64,000 nt of DNA, taken from Microbacterium arborescens (GTDB lineage: Bacteria; Actinomycetota; Actinomycetes; Actinomycetales; Microbacteriaceae). Below are positions 16,528 through 24,973 of this stretch, piece by piece; the first letter of the stretch is position 1; each line of letters begins with the position of its first letter. Both the position numbers and the translations under genes were made by a program. Below the pieces are notes generated by a model that did no database searches, had not been told where the DNA came from, and worked only from the letters and a program-made list of their open reading frames with translations. The DNA is taken from contig QNUV01000041.1 of assembly GCA_003339645.1 (NCBI GenBank), positions 620,001-684,000 on the forward strand, in the 5' to 3' direction.

Positions 16528-17653
16528 GACCGAGACCACCGGACCCCGCGTCACCGTCATCGGTTCGGGCAGCTGGGGAACGACGTTCGGAAAGGTTCTC
16601 GCCGACGGCGGGGCCCAGGTCACGATGTGGGCGCGCCGCACCGAGCTTGCGCACGAGATCCGCGAAGGCAAGCGCAACAGCCGCTATCTGCCGGGCATCA
16701 ACCTCCCGCGCTCGATGACGGCCACCCATCATCTCTCCGAGGCGCTCGACGGTGCTGAGCAGGTGTACCTCGCGGTCTCGAGCCAGGCGCTGCGCGAGAA
16801 CCTCACCGCCATCCGCCCGCTCATCGCCGGCGGAACCATGCCGGTGGTGTCGCTCATGAAAGGCGTCGAGAAGCGCACCGGCCTGCGGATGAGCCAGGTG
16901 ATCGAGCAGGGACTGGACTGCGACCCCAACCGCATCGCGGTGGCATCGGGCCCCAACCTCGCGCTCGAGATCGCGCGAGAGCAGCCGACCGCCGCCGTCA
17001 TCGCCTCGGCGAGTCAGGACACCGCCGAGGCGGTCGCTCTGCGCGCCCGCAACGGGTACTTCCGCTCGTTCGTCAACACCGACGTCATCGGGACCGAGTT
17101 CGGCGGTGTGCTGAAGAACCTGATCGCCGTCGCGATCGGCATCGTGGACGGTGTCGGGTACGGCGAGAACACGAAGGCCTCGATCATCACGCGCGGTCTG
17201 GTCGAGATGACGGACTTCGCCGTGGCACAGGGAGCTCACCCCGAGACGCTCCAGGGCCTTGCGGGCCTCGGCGACCTCATCGCGACCTGCCAGTCGCCCC
17301 TGAGCCGGAACAACACGGCCGGGCGCCTGCTCGGACAGGGCTTCTCGTTCCAGGACGTCGTGAAGCAGATGGACCAGACCGCCGAAGGCCTAGCGTCCGT
17401 GGCGCCCGTCCTGACGCTCGCGCGCGCCGCGGGAGTGCAGCTGCCCATCGTCGAACAGGTCAAGATGGTCCTGGACGGCACCATGAACCCGCGCGACATC
17501 GCGCCCCACCTGACCACCGACGACGATAAGCCGACCGGCGAGAGGACCCCCCATGGCGACGACAACAGTAGCGGTGCTCTTCGGCGGGCGTTCCAGCGAG
17601 CATTCGATCAGTTCCGCAACGGCGGCCGGGGTCCTGCGCGCGATCGATCGTGA
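16517..17653 (+). CDS. gpsA: Glycerol-3-phosphate dehydrogenase [NAD(P)+]
   Basis: A 378-residue soluble enzyme that reduces dihydroxyacetone phosphate to glycerol 3-phosphate for phospholipids. The dinucleotide loop GSGSWGT lies at 16-22, and LKNLIAVAIGIVDGVGYG carries the catalytic lysine region. TTG at 16517 is chosen: AAGGAG (16501-16506) sits ten bases upstream and the Rossmann strand starts soon after. The last 35 or so residues go beyond the family's usual end and are encoded within the start of ddl, a 101-base overlap in another frame, so the tail is probably non-essential. Confidence 0.93.
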   Translation: MSRRTETTGPRVTVIGSGSWGTTFGKVLADGGAQVTMWARRTELAHEIREGKRNSRYLPGINLPRSMTATHHLSEALDGAEQVYLAVSSQALRENLTAIRPLIAGGTMPVVSLMKGVEKRTGLRMSQVIEQGLDCDPNRIAVASGPNLALEIAREQPTAAVIASASQDTAEAVALRARNGYFRSFVNTDVIGTEFGGVLKNLIAVAIGIVDGVGYGENTKASIITRGLVEMTDFAVAQGAHPETLQGLAGLGDLIATCQSPLSRNNTAGRLLGQGFSFQDVVKQMDQTAEGLASVAPVLTLARAAGVQLPIVEQVKMVLDGTMNPRDIAPHLTTDDDKPTGERTPHGDDNSSGALRRAFQRAFDQFRNGGRGPARDRS

Positions 17654-18653
17654 GCGTTACCGCGTGATCCCCGTCGGGATCACGCGCGAGGGGGCCTTCG
17701 TCCTCGAGGACGACGACGCCGATAAGTTCGCGCTGAACCCGGAGCGGATGCCGGAGGTCGTCGACAACGGCACTCGCGTGCTGTGGCCGGAGCCGGGCGG
17801 ACCGCGCGAGCTGCGTGTCCGCCGCGTCGACGGCGACATCGATGTCCTCGGCGAGGTCGACGTCGTGCTGCCGATCCTGCACGGCCCGCACGGTGAGGAC
17901 GGAACAATACAGGGCTTCTTCGACACCCTGCAGCTGCCCTACGCCGGTGGTGGCGTCCTCGACTCGGCGCTGTGCATGGACAAGCACTTCATGAAGATCG
18001 TGCTGCAGGCGGCCGGTATCCCCGTCGCGCCCTGGGTCACCGTCGACGAGGCCCGGTGGCGTCGGGATCCCGAAGGCGTCCGCTCCGATGCCGCGGCTCT
18101 CGGCATCCCGAGCTTCGTCAAGCCGGCGCGCGCCGGCTCGAGCGTCGGCGTGTCGAAGGTCCACGAACCCGGTGAGCTCGACGCCGCCCTCGAACTCGCT
18201 TTCGCGGAAGACGGCAAGGTGCTGATCGAGCCCGCGATCGTCGGCCGTGAGGTCGAAGTCGCGGTCCTGGAGGGACGCGGCGGCGGGCCCGCCCGTGCGT
18301 CGCTGCCGGGGGAGATCGTGCTGACGACGCGTGAGTTCTACGACTTCGAGGGGAAGTACCTCGGCGGTGACGGCGCGGAGGTCGTCTGCCCCGCCGACGT
18401 CACCGAGGATGAGATCGACGCGCTCAAGCGGATGGCGGTGGCCGCCTTCGCCGCTGTCGACGGCCGCGGTCTCGCGCGCGTCGACTTCTTCCGGACGCCC
18501 GACGGGCTGTACGTCAACGAGCTGAACACCATGCCGGGGTTCACGCCCATCTCGATGTTCCCCAAGTGCTGGATCGCCTCCGGCCTCAGCTACGGCGATC
18601 TCATCTCCGAGCTGATCGAGATCGCGCTCTCCCGCGTCGCCGACCGCGTCTGA
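17553..18653 (+). CDS. ddl: D-alanine--D-alanine ligase
   Basis: A 366-residue ATP-grasp enzyme that joins two D-alanines for peptidoglycan precursors. Landmarks are FGGRSSEHSIS near 10-20, the HGPHGEDGTIQG loop near 110, KPARAGSSVGVSKV in the ATP-binding region, and VNELNTMPGFTPISMFPK near the end with the Mg-binding Glu/Asn. GAGAGGA (17540-17546) precedes the ATG by 6 bases, supporting a start inside gpsA. It is convergent with the DUF3515 gene, 31 bases away. Confidence 0.95.
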   Translation: MATTTVAVLFGGRSSEHSISSATAAGVLRAIDRERYRVIPVGITREGAFVLEDDDADKFALNPERMPEVVDNGTRVLWPEPGGPRELRVRRVDGDIDVLGEVDVVLPILHGPHGEDGTIQGFFDTLQLPYAGGGVLDSALCMDKHFMKIVLQAAGIPVAPWVTVDEARWRRDPEGVRSDAAALGIPSFVKPARAGSSVGVSKVHEPGELDAALELAFAEDGKVLIEPAIVGREVEVAVLEGRGGGPARASLPGEIVLTTREFYDFEGKYLGGDGAEVVCPADVTEDEIDALKRMAVAAFAAVDGRGLARVDFFRTPDGLYVNELNTMPGFTPISMFPKCWIASGLSYGDLISELIEIALSRVADRV

Positions 18654-18684
18654 CGGGTTCCGACGGCGGAGATGCGACCCGCGC

Positions 18685-19197
18685 TCAGGGTTCGACGGGC
18701 GACGGGACCGGGGTAGCTTCCGAGCGTTCGACGCATTCGCCGCCGTCGCGGGGAAGCCGAGAGACGACTCGCGAGAGCTCGTCGAGAACCTCTCGGCTCG
18801 ACACGCCCTGGACGTCCTCGGAGCTCTCGGTGTCGAAGTAGAGCTCGACGGCGGGAGTGCGCCCGAAGGTGACGACGCGGAACCGGGGAGCCTCGGATTC
18901 GTCGATCACCCAGTCGACTCCCGCGACGGACTCGCAGCGCAGCGTCGTCGGGCCGGGCGAGGCTACGCCGCACGAGAAGATGATGGTGGCGGGGTCGCCC
19001 CAGGCAGCGGTGGCCTGACTGTCGGTCCAGCGACGCTCCGCTCCGGCGACCGTCTGCGGGAGGCGGACCATCACGTCCGCGCACTCGGGAGCGTTCGCCT
19101 GCGGCGCCGCCGGAACGTTCACGGTTCCCGCGCAGCCGGTGAGAACGAGGGTCGCCGAGGCCAGGACGAGAGCGGGGATGGATCGGCGGCGGAGCAC
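18685..19197 (-). CDS. DUF3515-family lipoprotein
   Basis: A 170-residue exported protein. The N-terminus is a basic signal followed by a hydrophobic stretch and the lipobox LTGC with C22 as the lipidated residue. The mature part has two cysteines (near 38 and 76) that could pair. It matches the actinobacterial DUF3515 family, for which no function is known, and in this lineage it commonly sits between ddl and thiL. The start is GTG at 19197 with a -10 six bases upstream, so the mRNA is probably leaderless. Confidence 0.85.
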   Translation of the reverse strand: MLRRRSIPALVLASATLVLTGCAGTVNVPAAPQANAPECADVMVRLPQTVAGAERRWTDSQATAAWGDPATIIFSCGVASPGPTTLRCESVAGVDWVIDESEAPRFRVVTFGRTPAVELYFDTESSEDVQGVSSREVLDELSRVVSRLPRDGGECVERSEATPVPSPVEP

Positions 19198-19203
19198 CTG
19201 TCC

Positions 19204-19209
19204 AGGGTA
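19204..19209 (-). promoter_or_regulatory. -10 element, leaderless DUF3515 transcript
   Basis: Read leftward this is TACCCT, six bases before the GTG at 19197. It is back-to-back with the thiL promoter within a 53-base interval. Confidence 0.5.
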
Positions 19210-19238
19210 CTGCGCCGCGAGCCGGTCGACCGCGGCGG

Positions 19239-19244
19239 TAGCGT
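19239..19244 (+). promoter_or_regulatory. -10 element, leaderless thiL transcript
   Basis: TAGCGT lies six bases before the thiL ATG (19251), the leaderless spacing. Confidence 0.5.
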
Positions 19245-19250
19245 GGAGCC

Positions 19251-20249
19251 ATGCCCGACGCCGCCCCCGCCACCCCCGTCGGCTCGCTCTCGGAGGAGGC
19301 GGTGCTCGCCGCGATCCTCGAGTGCCTCGGTCCTTCCGATTCGCTCGTCGGACCCGGTGATGACGCGGCGGTGCTCCAGCTCGCCGATGCGCGCGTCGTC
19401 GTGACGACCGACACCCTCATCCACGGGCCCGACTTCCGTCTCGCGTGGTCGTCCGGCAGGGACCTCGGCGCGAAGGCCGCGGCGGTCAACCTGGCGGACG
19501 TCGCCGCGATGGGCGCCCGGCCCGTGGCCCTGTTCGTCGCTCTCGCGATGCCTCCCGAGACGACCATCGGGTTCGTCCGGGAGCTCGCGACCGGTCTGCG
19601 CGAGGCCTGCGACGAGCTCGCACCGGGCTGCCGTGTCGCGGGCGGCGACCTCACGAGCTCGGACACTCTGACGATCGCGGTGACCGCGATCGGCGAGATG
19701 GAGCCGGGGCACTCTCCGGTGCTCCGCTCAGGCGCCCGGCCCGGCGACATCCTGGCGATCTGCGGCGAGGTCGGGCTTGCGGCGGCCGGGCTCGACATCC
19801 TGTTCGAGCGGTTCCGCGACGAGGACGGTCAGGCGGTCGCGGTGGACGCCGGAATCCTCACCGCGCCCGAGCGCACTGCTGTGGCGGGGCAGCTGCGTCC
19901 CCGCCCGCCGATCGGCTCCGGCGCGGCGGCGGCGAGAGCGGGCGCGACAGCGATGATGGACGTCTCGGACGGCCTGGTGCGCGATGCCCGTCGGCTCGCG
20001 CGCGCCTCGGGGGTCACGCTCGACATCGCACGTCTCGCGCTGGGCCCGGACAGCGATCGTGCGCTCCGCGGCGGGGAGGATCATGCGCTCCTCGCGACCT
20101 TCCCGGCCAACACCATCCTCCCGGCGGGCTTCCGTGCGATCGGCTCGGTCGGCGCGGCGGGCCCCGACCCGCTCACCGTCGACGGGCTGCCGGAGCGTTC
20201 GGCCGGCGGGTGGGACCCCTACCGCGACTGGGACGGTGCCGGGGGCTGA
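19251..20249 (+). CDS. thiL: Thiamine-monophosphate kinase
   Basis: A 332-residue enzyme of the PurM/ThiL fold that phosphorylates thiamine monophosphate to thiamine diphosphate with ATP. Visible marks are GPGDDAAV near 34-41, TTDTLIHGPDF, the GAKAAAVNLADVAAMGA metal-binding stretch near 74-90 and AGGDLTSSD. Near residue 240, MMDVSDGLVRDARRLA is also canonical. Its 3' end overlaps the convergent rsmD by 31 bases. No thiamine riboswitch precedes it; the promoter is immediately upstream. Confidence 0.93.
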   Translation: MPDAAPATPVGSLSEEAVLAAILECLGPSDSLVGPGDDAAVLQLADARVVVTTDTLIHGPDFRLAWSSGRDLGAKAAAVNLADVAAMGARPVALFVALAMPPETTIGFVRELATGLREACDELAPGCRVAGGDLTSSDTLTIAVTAIGEMEPGHSPVLRSGARPGDILAICGEVGLAAAGLDILFERFRDEDGQAVAVDAGILTAPERTAVAGQLRPRPPIGSGAAAARAGATAMMDVSDGLVRDARRLARASGVTLDIARLALGPDSDRALRGGEDHALLATFPANTILPAGFRAIGSVGAAGPDPLTVDGLPERSAGGWDPYRDWDGAGG

Positions 20250-20815
20250 TCCGCGTCGACCGCGCGTTCGAACCACCACAGGGTCGTGTCGCCGTAGCGC
20301 TTGGTGCGCAACGGCTCGAGTCGCGCCGGAACACGCGGCTCGGGGGAGCGGCTGGCGCGTTCGACGATGACGACCGCTCCGGGCGCGCAGAGGTCTGCGA
20401 GCAACGCGAGCGTGACGGCGAGCGCGTCGTCGTCGAGGTCGTAGGGCGGATCCAGGAAGACGAGGTCGAACGGACCGGTCGCCGACCCGAGGAACGTGTC
20501 GGCGCTGCTGCGGTGGACCCTGACCGGCGACGAGGCGACTGCTCGCGCGACTGTCCGTGCGTTCTGTTCGGTCACGGCGGCGGCCGGGGCCGACTTCTCC
20601 ACGAGGTCGACGGATGCGGCCCCTCGGCTGAGCGCCTCCAGGCCGAGCGCGCCCGAGCCCGCGTACAGGTCGAGCACACGCGCGCCGTCGAGGATGCCCG
20701 ATGCGTCGAGTCCGCCGAAGAGGGACTCGCGGACGCGATCGCTCGTCGGACGCGTGCCGCGATCGGGTACACGCAGCGCGAGAGATCCTGCGGCGCCGGC
20801 GATGATGCGTGTCAT
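20219..20815 (-). CDS. rsmD: 16S rRNA (guanine966-N2)-methyltransferase
   Basis: A 198-residue SAM-dependent methyltransferase. The N-terminus MTRIIAGAAGSLAL leads to RPTSDRVRESLF, a family signature. The SAM loop is LDLYAGSGALGLEALSRGA near 47-65, and the catalytic DPPY lies in DLVFLDPPYDL near 118. It methylates G966 of 16S rRNA. Its start overlaps the upstream acyltransferase stop by four bases (ATGA). Confidence 0.93.
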   Translation of the reverse strand: MTRIIAGAAGSLALRVPDRGTRPTSDRVRESLFGGLDASGILDGARVLDLYAGSGALGLEALSRGAASVDLVEKSAPAAAVTEQNARTVARAVASSPVRVHRSSADTFLGSATGPFDLVFLDPPYDLDDDALAVTLALLADLCAPGAVVIVERASRSPEPRVPARLEPLRTKRYGDTTLWWFERAVDADQPPAPSQSR

Positions 20816-21423
20816 GCGGGTCCCGCCTTTCCGGCATCATCCTTCGGGAAGCCGCCGCCCTCTTCGTCACGCAGCCGTGGCTCGCTGCGGAGCTCGGGGC
20901 GGAAGCCGGCCTTGTCGGCGTAGAAGGCGCGGATGACCGACATGTCGGCGGCGACGTCGCCGGTGAGCTCGATGGTCGGTCCCAGGCCCGTGGTCATCGT
21001 GGTGCGGTCGACGTAGCCCAGCGTGACGGGCAGACCCGACGCGCGTGCGATGCGATAGAAGCCCGACTTCCATCCGGTGCGCGAGGTCCGGGTTCCGTCG
21101 GGGGTGATGACGAGTCCGAAGACGTCGCCCGCCGCGATCTGCGCGAGGACGTCGTCCACGACGCGCGACGGGTCGTCCCGGTCGACGGGGATGCCGCCCA
21201 GCCGCCGCATCGGACCGCTCCGCCACCCGTGGAAGAGGCTCTTCTTCCCGAGCCAGCGGATGGGGATCTGCAGGCGCCACGCGATGGCGAGCATGAGCAC
21301 GAAGTCCCAGTTGGAGGTGTGGGGCGCCCCGATGAGGATCGTGGGCCTCGTCGGGGCGGGTGTGCTGACGAGGCGCCAGCGGCTGAACGTCCAGAAGAGG
21401 CGGGCGATCGCGCGTCGGAGCAT
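20812..21423 (-). CDS. Lysophospholipid acyltransferase-like protein
   Basis: A 203-residue PlsC-superfamily protein. It has the H-x4-D motif in APHTSNWDF near 33-41, WLGKKSLFHGWRSGPMRRLGGIPVDR as the glycerol-phosphate binding region, and ITPDGTRT in place of the usual PEGT block. This short branch is distinct from the longer enzyme at 15763. ATG at 21423 is the first plausible start; no in-frame GTG lies between it and the recG promoter region. It is divergent from recG and translationally coupled to rsmD. Confidence 0.82.
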   Translation of the reverse strand: MLRRAIARLFWTFSRWRLVSTPAPTRPTILIGAPHTSNWDFVLMLAIAWRLQIPIRWLGKKSLFHGWRSGPMRRLGGIPVDRDDPSRVVDDVLAQIAAGDVFGLVITPDGTRTSRTGWKSGFYRIARASGLPVTLGYVDRTTMTTGLGPTIELTGDVAADMSVIRAFYADKAGFRPELRSEPRLRDEEGGGFPKDDAGKAGPA

Positions 21424-21467
21424 CCTCTTACCGTAGAGCCTGGCGGCACCGTGTCCGACCTCCTGCC

Positions 21468-21473
21468 TAGACT
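21468..21473 (+). promoter_or_regulatory. -10 element, leaderless recG transcript
   Basis: TAGACT is seven bases before the recG ATG at 21481, with no Shine-Dalgarno between. Confidence 0.5.
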
Positions 21474-21480
21474 CGTGTCC

Positions 21481-23640
21481 ATGCCGCAGGTCGACCTCGA
21501 TACACCGCTGCCGCAGGCCGTGAGCGAGAAGGTCGCGGCGACCCTCTCGCGTGCTTTCGGGATGTCCACCGTCGGCGACCTCCTCGCACACTATCCGCGT
21601 CGTTATGCCCGTCGTGGCGAGCTGACGCCCATCTCCTCACTGCCCGTCGGCGAGATGGCGACGATCGTCGCCGAGGTGAAGTCGGTCTCCGAGCGCCCGA
21701 TGCGTCAGCGTCGCGGCTCGCTCCTCGAAGTCGTGATCAGCGACGGCGTCGGCGAGGCGACGCTGACCTTCTTCGGGCAGAAGTGGCGTCTCCAAGAGCT
21801 CCGGGTCGGGCGGCAGGGCATCTTCTCGGGCAAGGTCGGCGTGTTCAAGGGGAAGCAGCAGTTCGCGCATCCCGACTACGAGCTTTTCGACGACGAGGTC
21901 GAGGCGCGCGTGACGGCGGTCGCGCGCAGCCTCGAACCGATCCCCATCTACTCCGCCACGAGTACGATCACCAGCTGGCAGCTGCGCAAGATCATCGCCG
22001 ACGTCATCGCCCGGCTCGGCGAGGTACCCGATCCGCTCCCCGATGAGGTGCGCGCACGTCATCAGCTCCTCGACGCTCGCACCGCGCTCGTCCAGGTCCA
22101 CACGCCCACGGTTCCCGAACAGGTGCGGCCGGGGTTCGCGACCCTGCGGATGCACGAAGCATTCGTACTGCAAGCAGCACTCCTCCAGCACCGCATCCAG
22201 GTCCGCCAGCTCGCCGCGACCTCCCGGCCCGCGGGCGACCTGCTCGAGCAGTTCGACGCTTCCCTGCCCTTCGAGCGCACGCCGGACCAGATCGCGGTCG
22301 GTGACGCGATCGCCGCAGACCTCGTGAACGAATGGCCGATGAATCGTCTCGTGCAGGGGGAAGTGGGGTCGGGCAAGACCCTCGTCGCCCTGCGCGCGAT
22401 GCTGCAGGTCGCGCAATCGGGCGGGCAGGCCGCGCTGATCGCGCCGACCGAGGTGCTCGCGGCGCAGCACGTGCGATCCATCGCGAAGATGCTCGGGCCG
22501 CGGCTGGCACCCGAGCTGATGCCCACTCTGCTCACGGGGGCGCAGCCGGCCGCCGAGCGGCGCAAGGCAGCGCTGCGTGCGGCATCCGGCCAGGCACGGA
22601 TCGTCGTCGGCACCCACGCCCTGCTGAGCGCCTCGACGACGTTCGCCGACCTCGGCCTCGTCGTCGTCGACGAGCAGCACCGATTCGGGGTCGAGCAGCG
22701 CGAGGCCCTGCGCGCCAAGGGAACCTCGCCCCACGTGCTCGTCCTCACGGCGACGCCGATTCCGCGCACGGTGGCGATGACCGTCTTCGGAGACCTCGAC
22801 GTGTCGACCATCCGCACGATGCCGACGGGGCGTGCGGGCATCTCGACCTTCGTCGCGCCCCTGGCCGAGAAGCCCGGGTGGTTCGGTCGTGTGTGGGAGC
22901 GTGTGGCCGAAGAGGTAGCCGCCGGGCGCCAGGCCTTCGTCGTCTGTGCGGCGATCGACGCCGAGAAGGCCGTCGTCGACGACACCGACGACGCGGGCAT
23001 GCTCGAAGACGGTACGCGCGCGCGCACGCGGTGGGGTGTCGTGCAGGCGAGCGCGATGCTCGCGCAGCATCCCTCCTTCGCCGATCTGACGGTGGCCACG
23101 CTGCACGGCAAGATGCCTGCGGACGAGAAGGATGCCGTGATGCAGGCCTTCGCCCGCGGTGAGATCGACGTGCTCGTGGCCACGACGGTCGTCGAGGTCG
23201 GCGTCGATGTGCCCAACGCCTCGACGATGGTGATCCTCGAAGCCGAGCGGTTCGGCGTCTCGCAGCTGCACCAGCTTCGCGGCCGGGTCGGTCGCGGAAG
23301 CGTTCCCGGTCTCTGCCTCCTGGTCACCGAGGCCGATCCCGACACGGCGGCGCGTTCGCGGGTCGAGGCCGTCGCGGCGACGACCGACGGCTTCTCCCTC
23401 GCCGAGGTCGACCTCGAGCTCCGCGGCGAGGGAGACGTTCTCGGCGATGCGCAGTCGGGCGCCCGGTCTTCGCTCCGCCTGCTTCGCGTCGTCGCCGATG
23501 CCGACTTGATCGCGCAGGCGCGCGAGGAAGCAGCCGAGGTGCTGGGCGACGACCCCGACCTCTCCCGCCATCCGGGACTGGCTGCTGCGATCGCGCGGCG
23601 GCTCGGCGAGGACGAGCGCGGCGCGCTCCATAGGAACTAG
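21481..23640 (+). CDS. recG: ATP-dependent DNA helicase RecG
   Basis: A 719-residue helicase that remodels stalled forks and branched DNA. The N-terminal wedge/OB domain spans about 50-150 (PRRYARRG and FFGQKW are typical). The motor follows, with Walker A GEVGSGKT at 293-300, the DEQH box at 397-400, LTATPIPRT just after, and the second RecA lobe with VATTVVEVGVDVPNA and HQLRGRVGRG. An open frame extends far upstream but crosses the divergent acyltransferase, so ATG at 21481 with the adjacent -10 is chosen. Confidence 0.95.
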   Translation: MPQVDLDTPLPQAVSEKVAATLSRAFGMSTVGDLLAHYPRRYARRGELTPISSLPVGEMATIVAEVKSVSERPMRQRRGSLLEVVISDGVGEATLTFFGQKWRLQELRVGRQGIFSGKVGVFKGKQQFAHPDYELFDDEVEARVTAVARSLEPIPIYSATSTITSWQLRKIIADVIARLGEVPDPLPDEVRARHQLLDARTALVQVHTPTVPEQVRPGFATLRMHEAFVLQAALLQHRIQVRQLAATSRPAGDLLEQFDASLPFERTPDQIAVGDAIAADLVNEWPMNRLVQGEVGSGKTLVALRAMLQVAQSGGQAALIAPTEVLAAQHVRSIAKMLGPRLAPELMPTLLTGAQPAAERRKAALRAASGQARIVVGTHALLSASTTFADLGLVVVDEQHRFGVEQREALRAKGTSPHVLVLTATPIPRTVAMTVFGDLDVSTIRTMPTGRAGISTFVAPLAEKPGWFGRVWERVAEEVAAGRQAFVVCAAIDAEKAVVDDTDDAGMLEDGTRARTRWGVVQASAMLAQHPSFADLTVATLHGKMPADEKDAVMQAFARGEIDVLVATTVVEVGVDVPNASTMVILEAERFGVSQLHQLRGRVGRGSVPGLCLLVTEADPDTAARSRVEAVAATTDGFSLAEVDLELRGEGDVLGDAQSGARSSLRLLRVVADADLIAQAREEAAEVLGDDPDLSRHPGLAAAIARRLGEDERGALHRN

Positions 23641-23643
23641 GCT
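23638..23643 (+). promoter_or_regulatory. -10 element, leaderless coaD transcript
   Basis: TAGGCT overlaps the recG stop codon and lies six bases before the coaD ATG. Confidence 0.45.
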
Positions 23644-23649
23644 CGGAGC

Positions 23650-24147
23650 ATGAGCAACCGGATCGCGGTCGTGCCCGGCTCCTTCGATCCGCCGACCCTC
23701 GGCCATCTCGACGTCATCCGTCGTGCCGCGGCCCTCTACGACCAGCTTCACGTCCTGGTCGTGCACAACCCGGGCAAAGAAGCGATGCTCCCCATCGCGC
23801 AGCGGCAGGCGCTGCTCGAGCAGTCGATCGACGACGCCGGGATCGAGGGCGAGATCGTGGTCGCCGCGTGGAGCATGGGGCTGCTCGTCGATTACGCGAC
23901 CGACGTCGGCGCCGGGATCCTCGTCAAGGGGATCCGTTCGCAGGTCGACGTCGCCTACGAGACGCCGATGGCGATCGTCAACCGGCACCTCGCACAGATC
24001 GAGACCGTGTTCCTCCTTCCCGACCCCGCGCACGCGCTCGTCTCGAGCTCGCTCGTGCGGCAGGTCGCCTCGCTCGGTGGCGACGTCTCGCCGTTCGTCC
24101 CGGGGCCCGTCGCGCGCTTCCTCGACACCGGATCCCGCGGCATCTGA
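23650..24147 (+). CDS. coaD: Phosphopantetheine adenylyltransferase
   Basis: A 165-residue nucleotidyltransferase that makes dephospho-CoA from 4'-phosphopantetheine and [13 protein letters not shown] lies at 10-19 (the usual form is GSFDPVTNGH), [14 protein letters not shown] near 98-111 and [21 protein letters not shown] near 137-157. Size and order match the family. It lies nine bases after recG but seems to have its own promoter. Confidence 0.95.
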   Translation: MSNRIAVVPGSFDPPTLGHLDVIRRAAALYDQLHVLVVHNPGKEAMLPIAQRQALLEQSIDDAGIEGEIVVAAWSMGLLVDYATDVGAGILVKGIRSQVDVAYETPMAIVNRHLAQIETVFLLPDPAHALVSSSLVRQVASLGGDVSPFVPGPVARFLDTGSRGI

Positions 24148-24169
24148 GTCCGCTCGTCGCCACGGCGAC

Positions 24170-24175
24170 TACCAT
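24170..24175 (+). promoter_or_regulatory. -10 element, leaderless DUF177 transcript
   Basis: TACCAT is eight bases before the GTG start at 24184. The downstream DUF177-rpmF-rnc-mutM genes are tightly packed and probably share it. Confidence 0.45.
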
Positions 24176-24183
24176 GGTCGATC

Positions 24184-24750
24184 GTGGGTAGAAAGCACGT
24201 CACCGGACCATTCGTCATCCCCGTGCACGACATCGTGCGCCAGCCGGGGGAGATGCGGGAGTTCGCGTTCAGCGTGCCCGCGCCCGATAAATGGGGTGAG
24301 GGCCTCGTGTTCGTCCCGTCGGGTCAGCCGATCGAACTCGAGGTGCGCCTCGAGTCGGTCCACGAGGGCATCCTGGCGACCGCGGAGGCGGACACTGTCT
24401 ACGAAGGGGTCTGCGGTCGGTGCCTCATGGAGCTGACACGCCCCCTCCGAATCGAGTTTCAGGAGCTCTTCGGGTATTCTGGGGACGAAGCGTCCGACTT
24501 CGAGGTTCAAGACGACCACGTGGATCTTGAAACTCCGGTCAGGGATTCGATCGTCCTGGCGCTTCCGTTCCAGCCGGTGTGTCAGCCGGATTGCCCCGGG
24601 CTCGACCCGGTCACGGGTGAGAAGCTGACGCCCGGAGCGGAGCCTGCGGAGCAGGTGCAGATCGACCCGCGCTGGGCCGCGCTGACGGCCTACACCCCAG
24701 ACCACGACGACGCAGACCATCGCGTCGCGCCCGACACAGAGAAGAGCTAG
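24184..24750 (+). CDS. DUF177 (YceD-like) protein linked to 23S rRNA accumulation
   Basis: A 188-residue soluble protein. The CGRC pair (C77, C80) within [16 protein letters not shown] and the later C133/C137 pair in CQPDCPGL match the DUF177 family, in which they probably bind metal. The acidic [17 protein letters not shown] segment is also typical. DUF177/YceD proteins are almost always encoded directly before rpmF, as here (two-base gap), and are associated with 23S rRNA accumulation in bacteria and plastids. The start is GTG at 24184. Confidence 0.88.
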   Translation: MGRKHVTGPFVIPVHDIVRQPGEMREFAFSVPAPDKWGEGLVFVPSGQPIELEVRLESVHEGILATAEADTVYEGVCGRCLMELTRPLRIEFQELFGYSGDEASDFEVQDDHVDLETPVRDSIVLALPFQPVCQPDCPGLDPVTGEKLTPGAEPAEQVQIDPRWAALTAYTPDHDDADHRVAPDTEKS

Positions 24751-24752
24751 CC

Positions 24753-24962
24753 ATGGCAGGTAACCCCCCGAAGCGGAAGGTCTCCCGCTCCAACACGCGT
24801 TCGCGTCGCGCGCAGTGGAAGGCCGAGGCTCCCGCCCTCGTCAAGACCATCGAGAACGGCAAGGTCGTCTACAGCCGTCCCCACCAGGCGAAGGTCGTCA
24901 CCGACTCGCAGGGCACCGAGCTGTTCCTCGAGTACAAGGGTCGCAAGGTCGCTGACGTCTGA
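24753..24962 (+). CDS. rpmF: 50S ribosomal protein L32, zinc-free form
   Basis: A 69-residue ribosomal protein with the L32 signature [18 protein letters not shown] near residues 7-24. The two CxxC pairs of zinc-binding L32 are absent; the region reads [17 protein letters not shown] instead. So this is the C-minus form that works without zinc. It lies between DUF177 and rnc, its normal setting, rather than in a Zur-regulated cluster. Confidence 0.95.
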   Translation: MAGNPPKRKVSRSNTRSRRAQWKAEAPALVKTIENGKVVYSRPHQAKVVTDSQGTELFLEYKGRKVADV

Positions 24963-24973
24963 CGACGAGCGGC

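Noticed and set aside
19198-19250. Possible thiamine riboswitch before thiL
   Set aside because: The gap is only 53 bases with two back-to-back promoters; no room or THI-box sequence.
20809-21480. Upstream extension of the recG frame by about 220 codons
   Set aside because: It runs antisense through the acyltransferase gene and lacks family sequence; a -10 sits just before ATG 21481.
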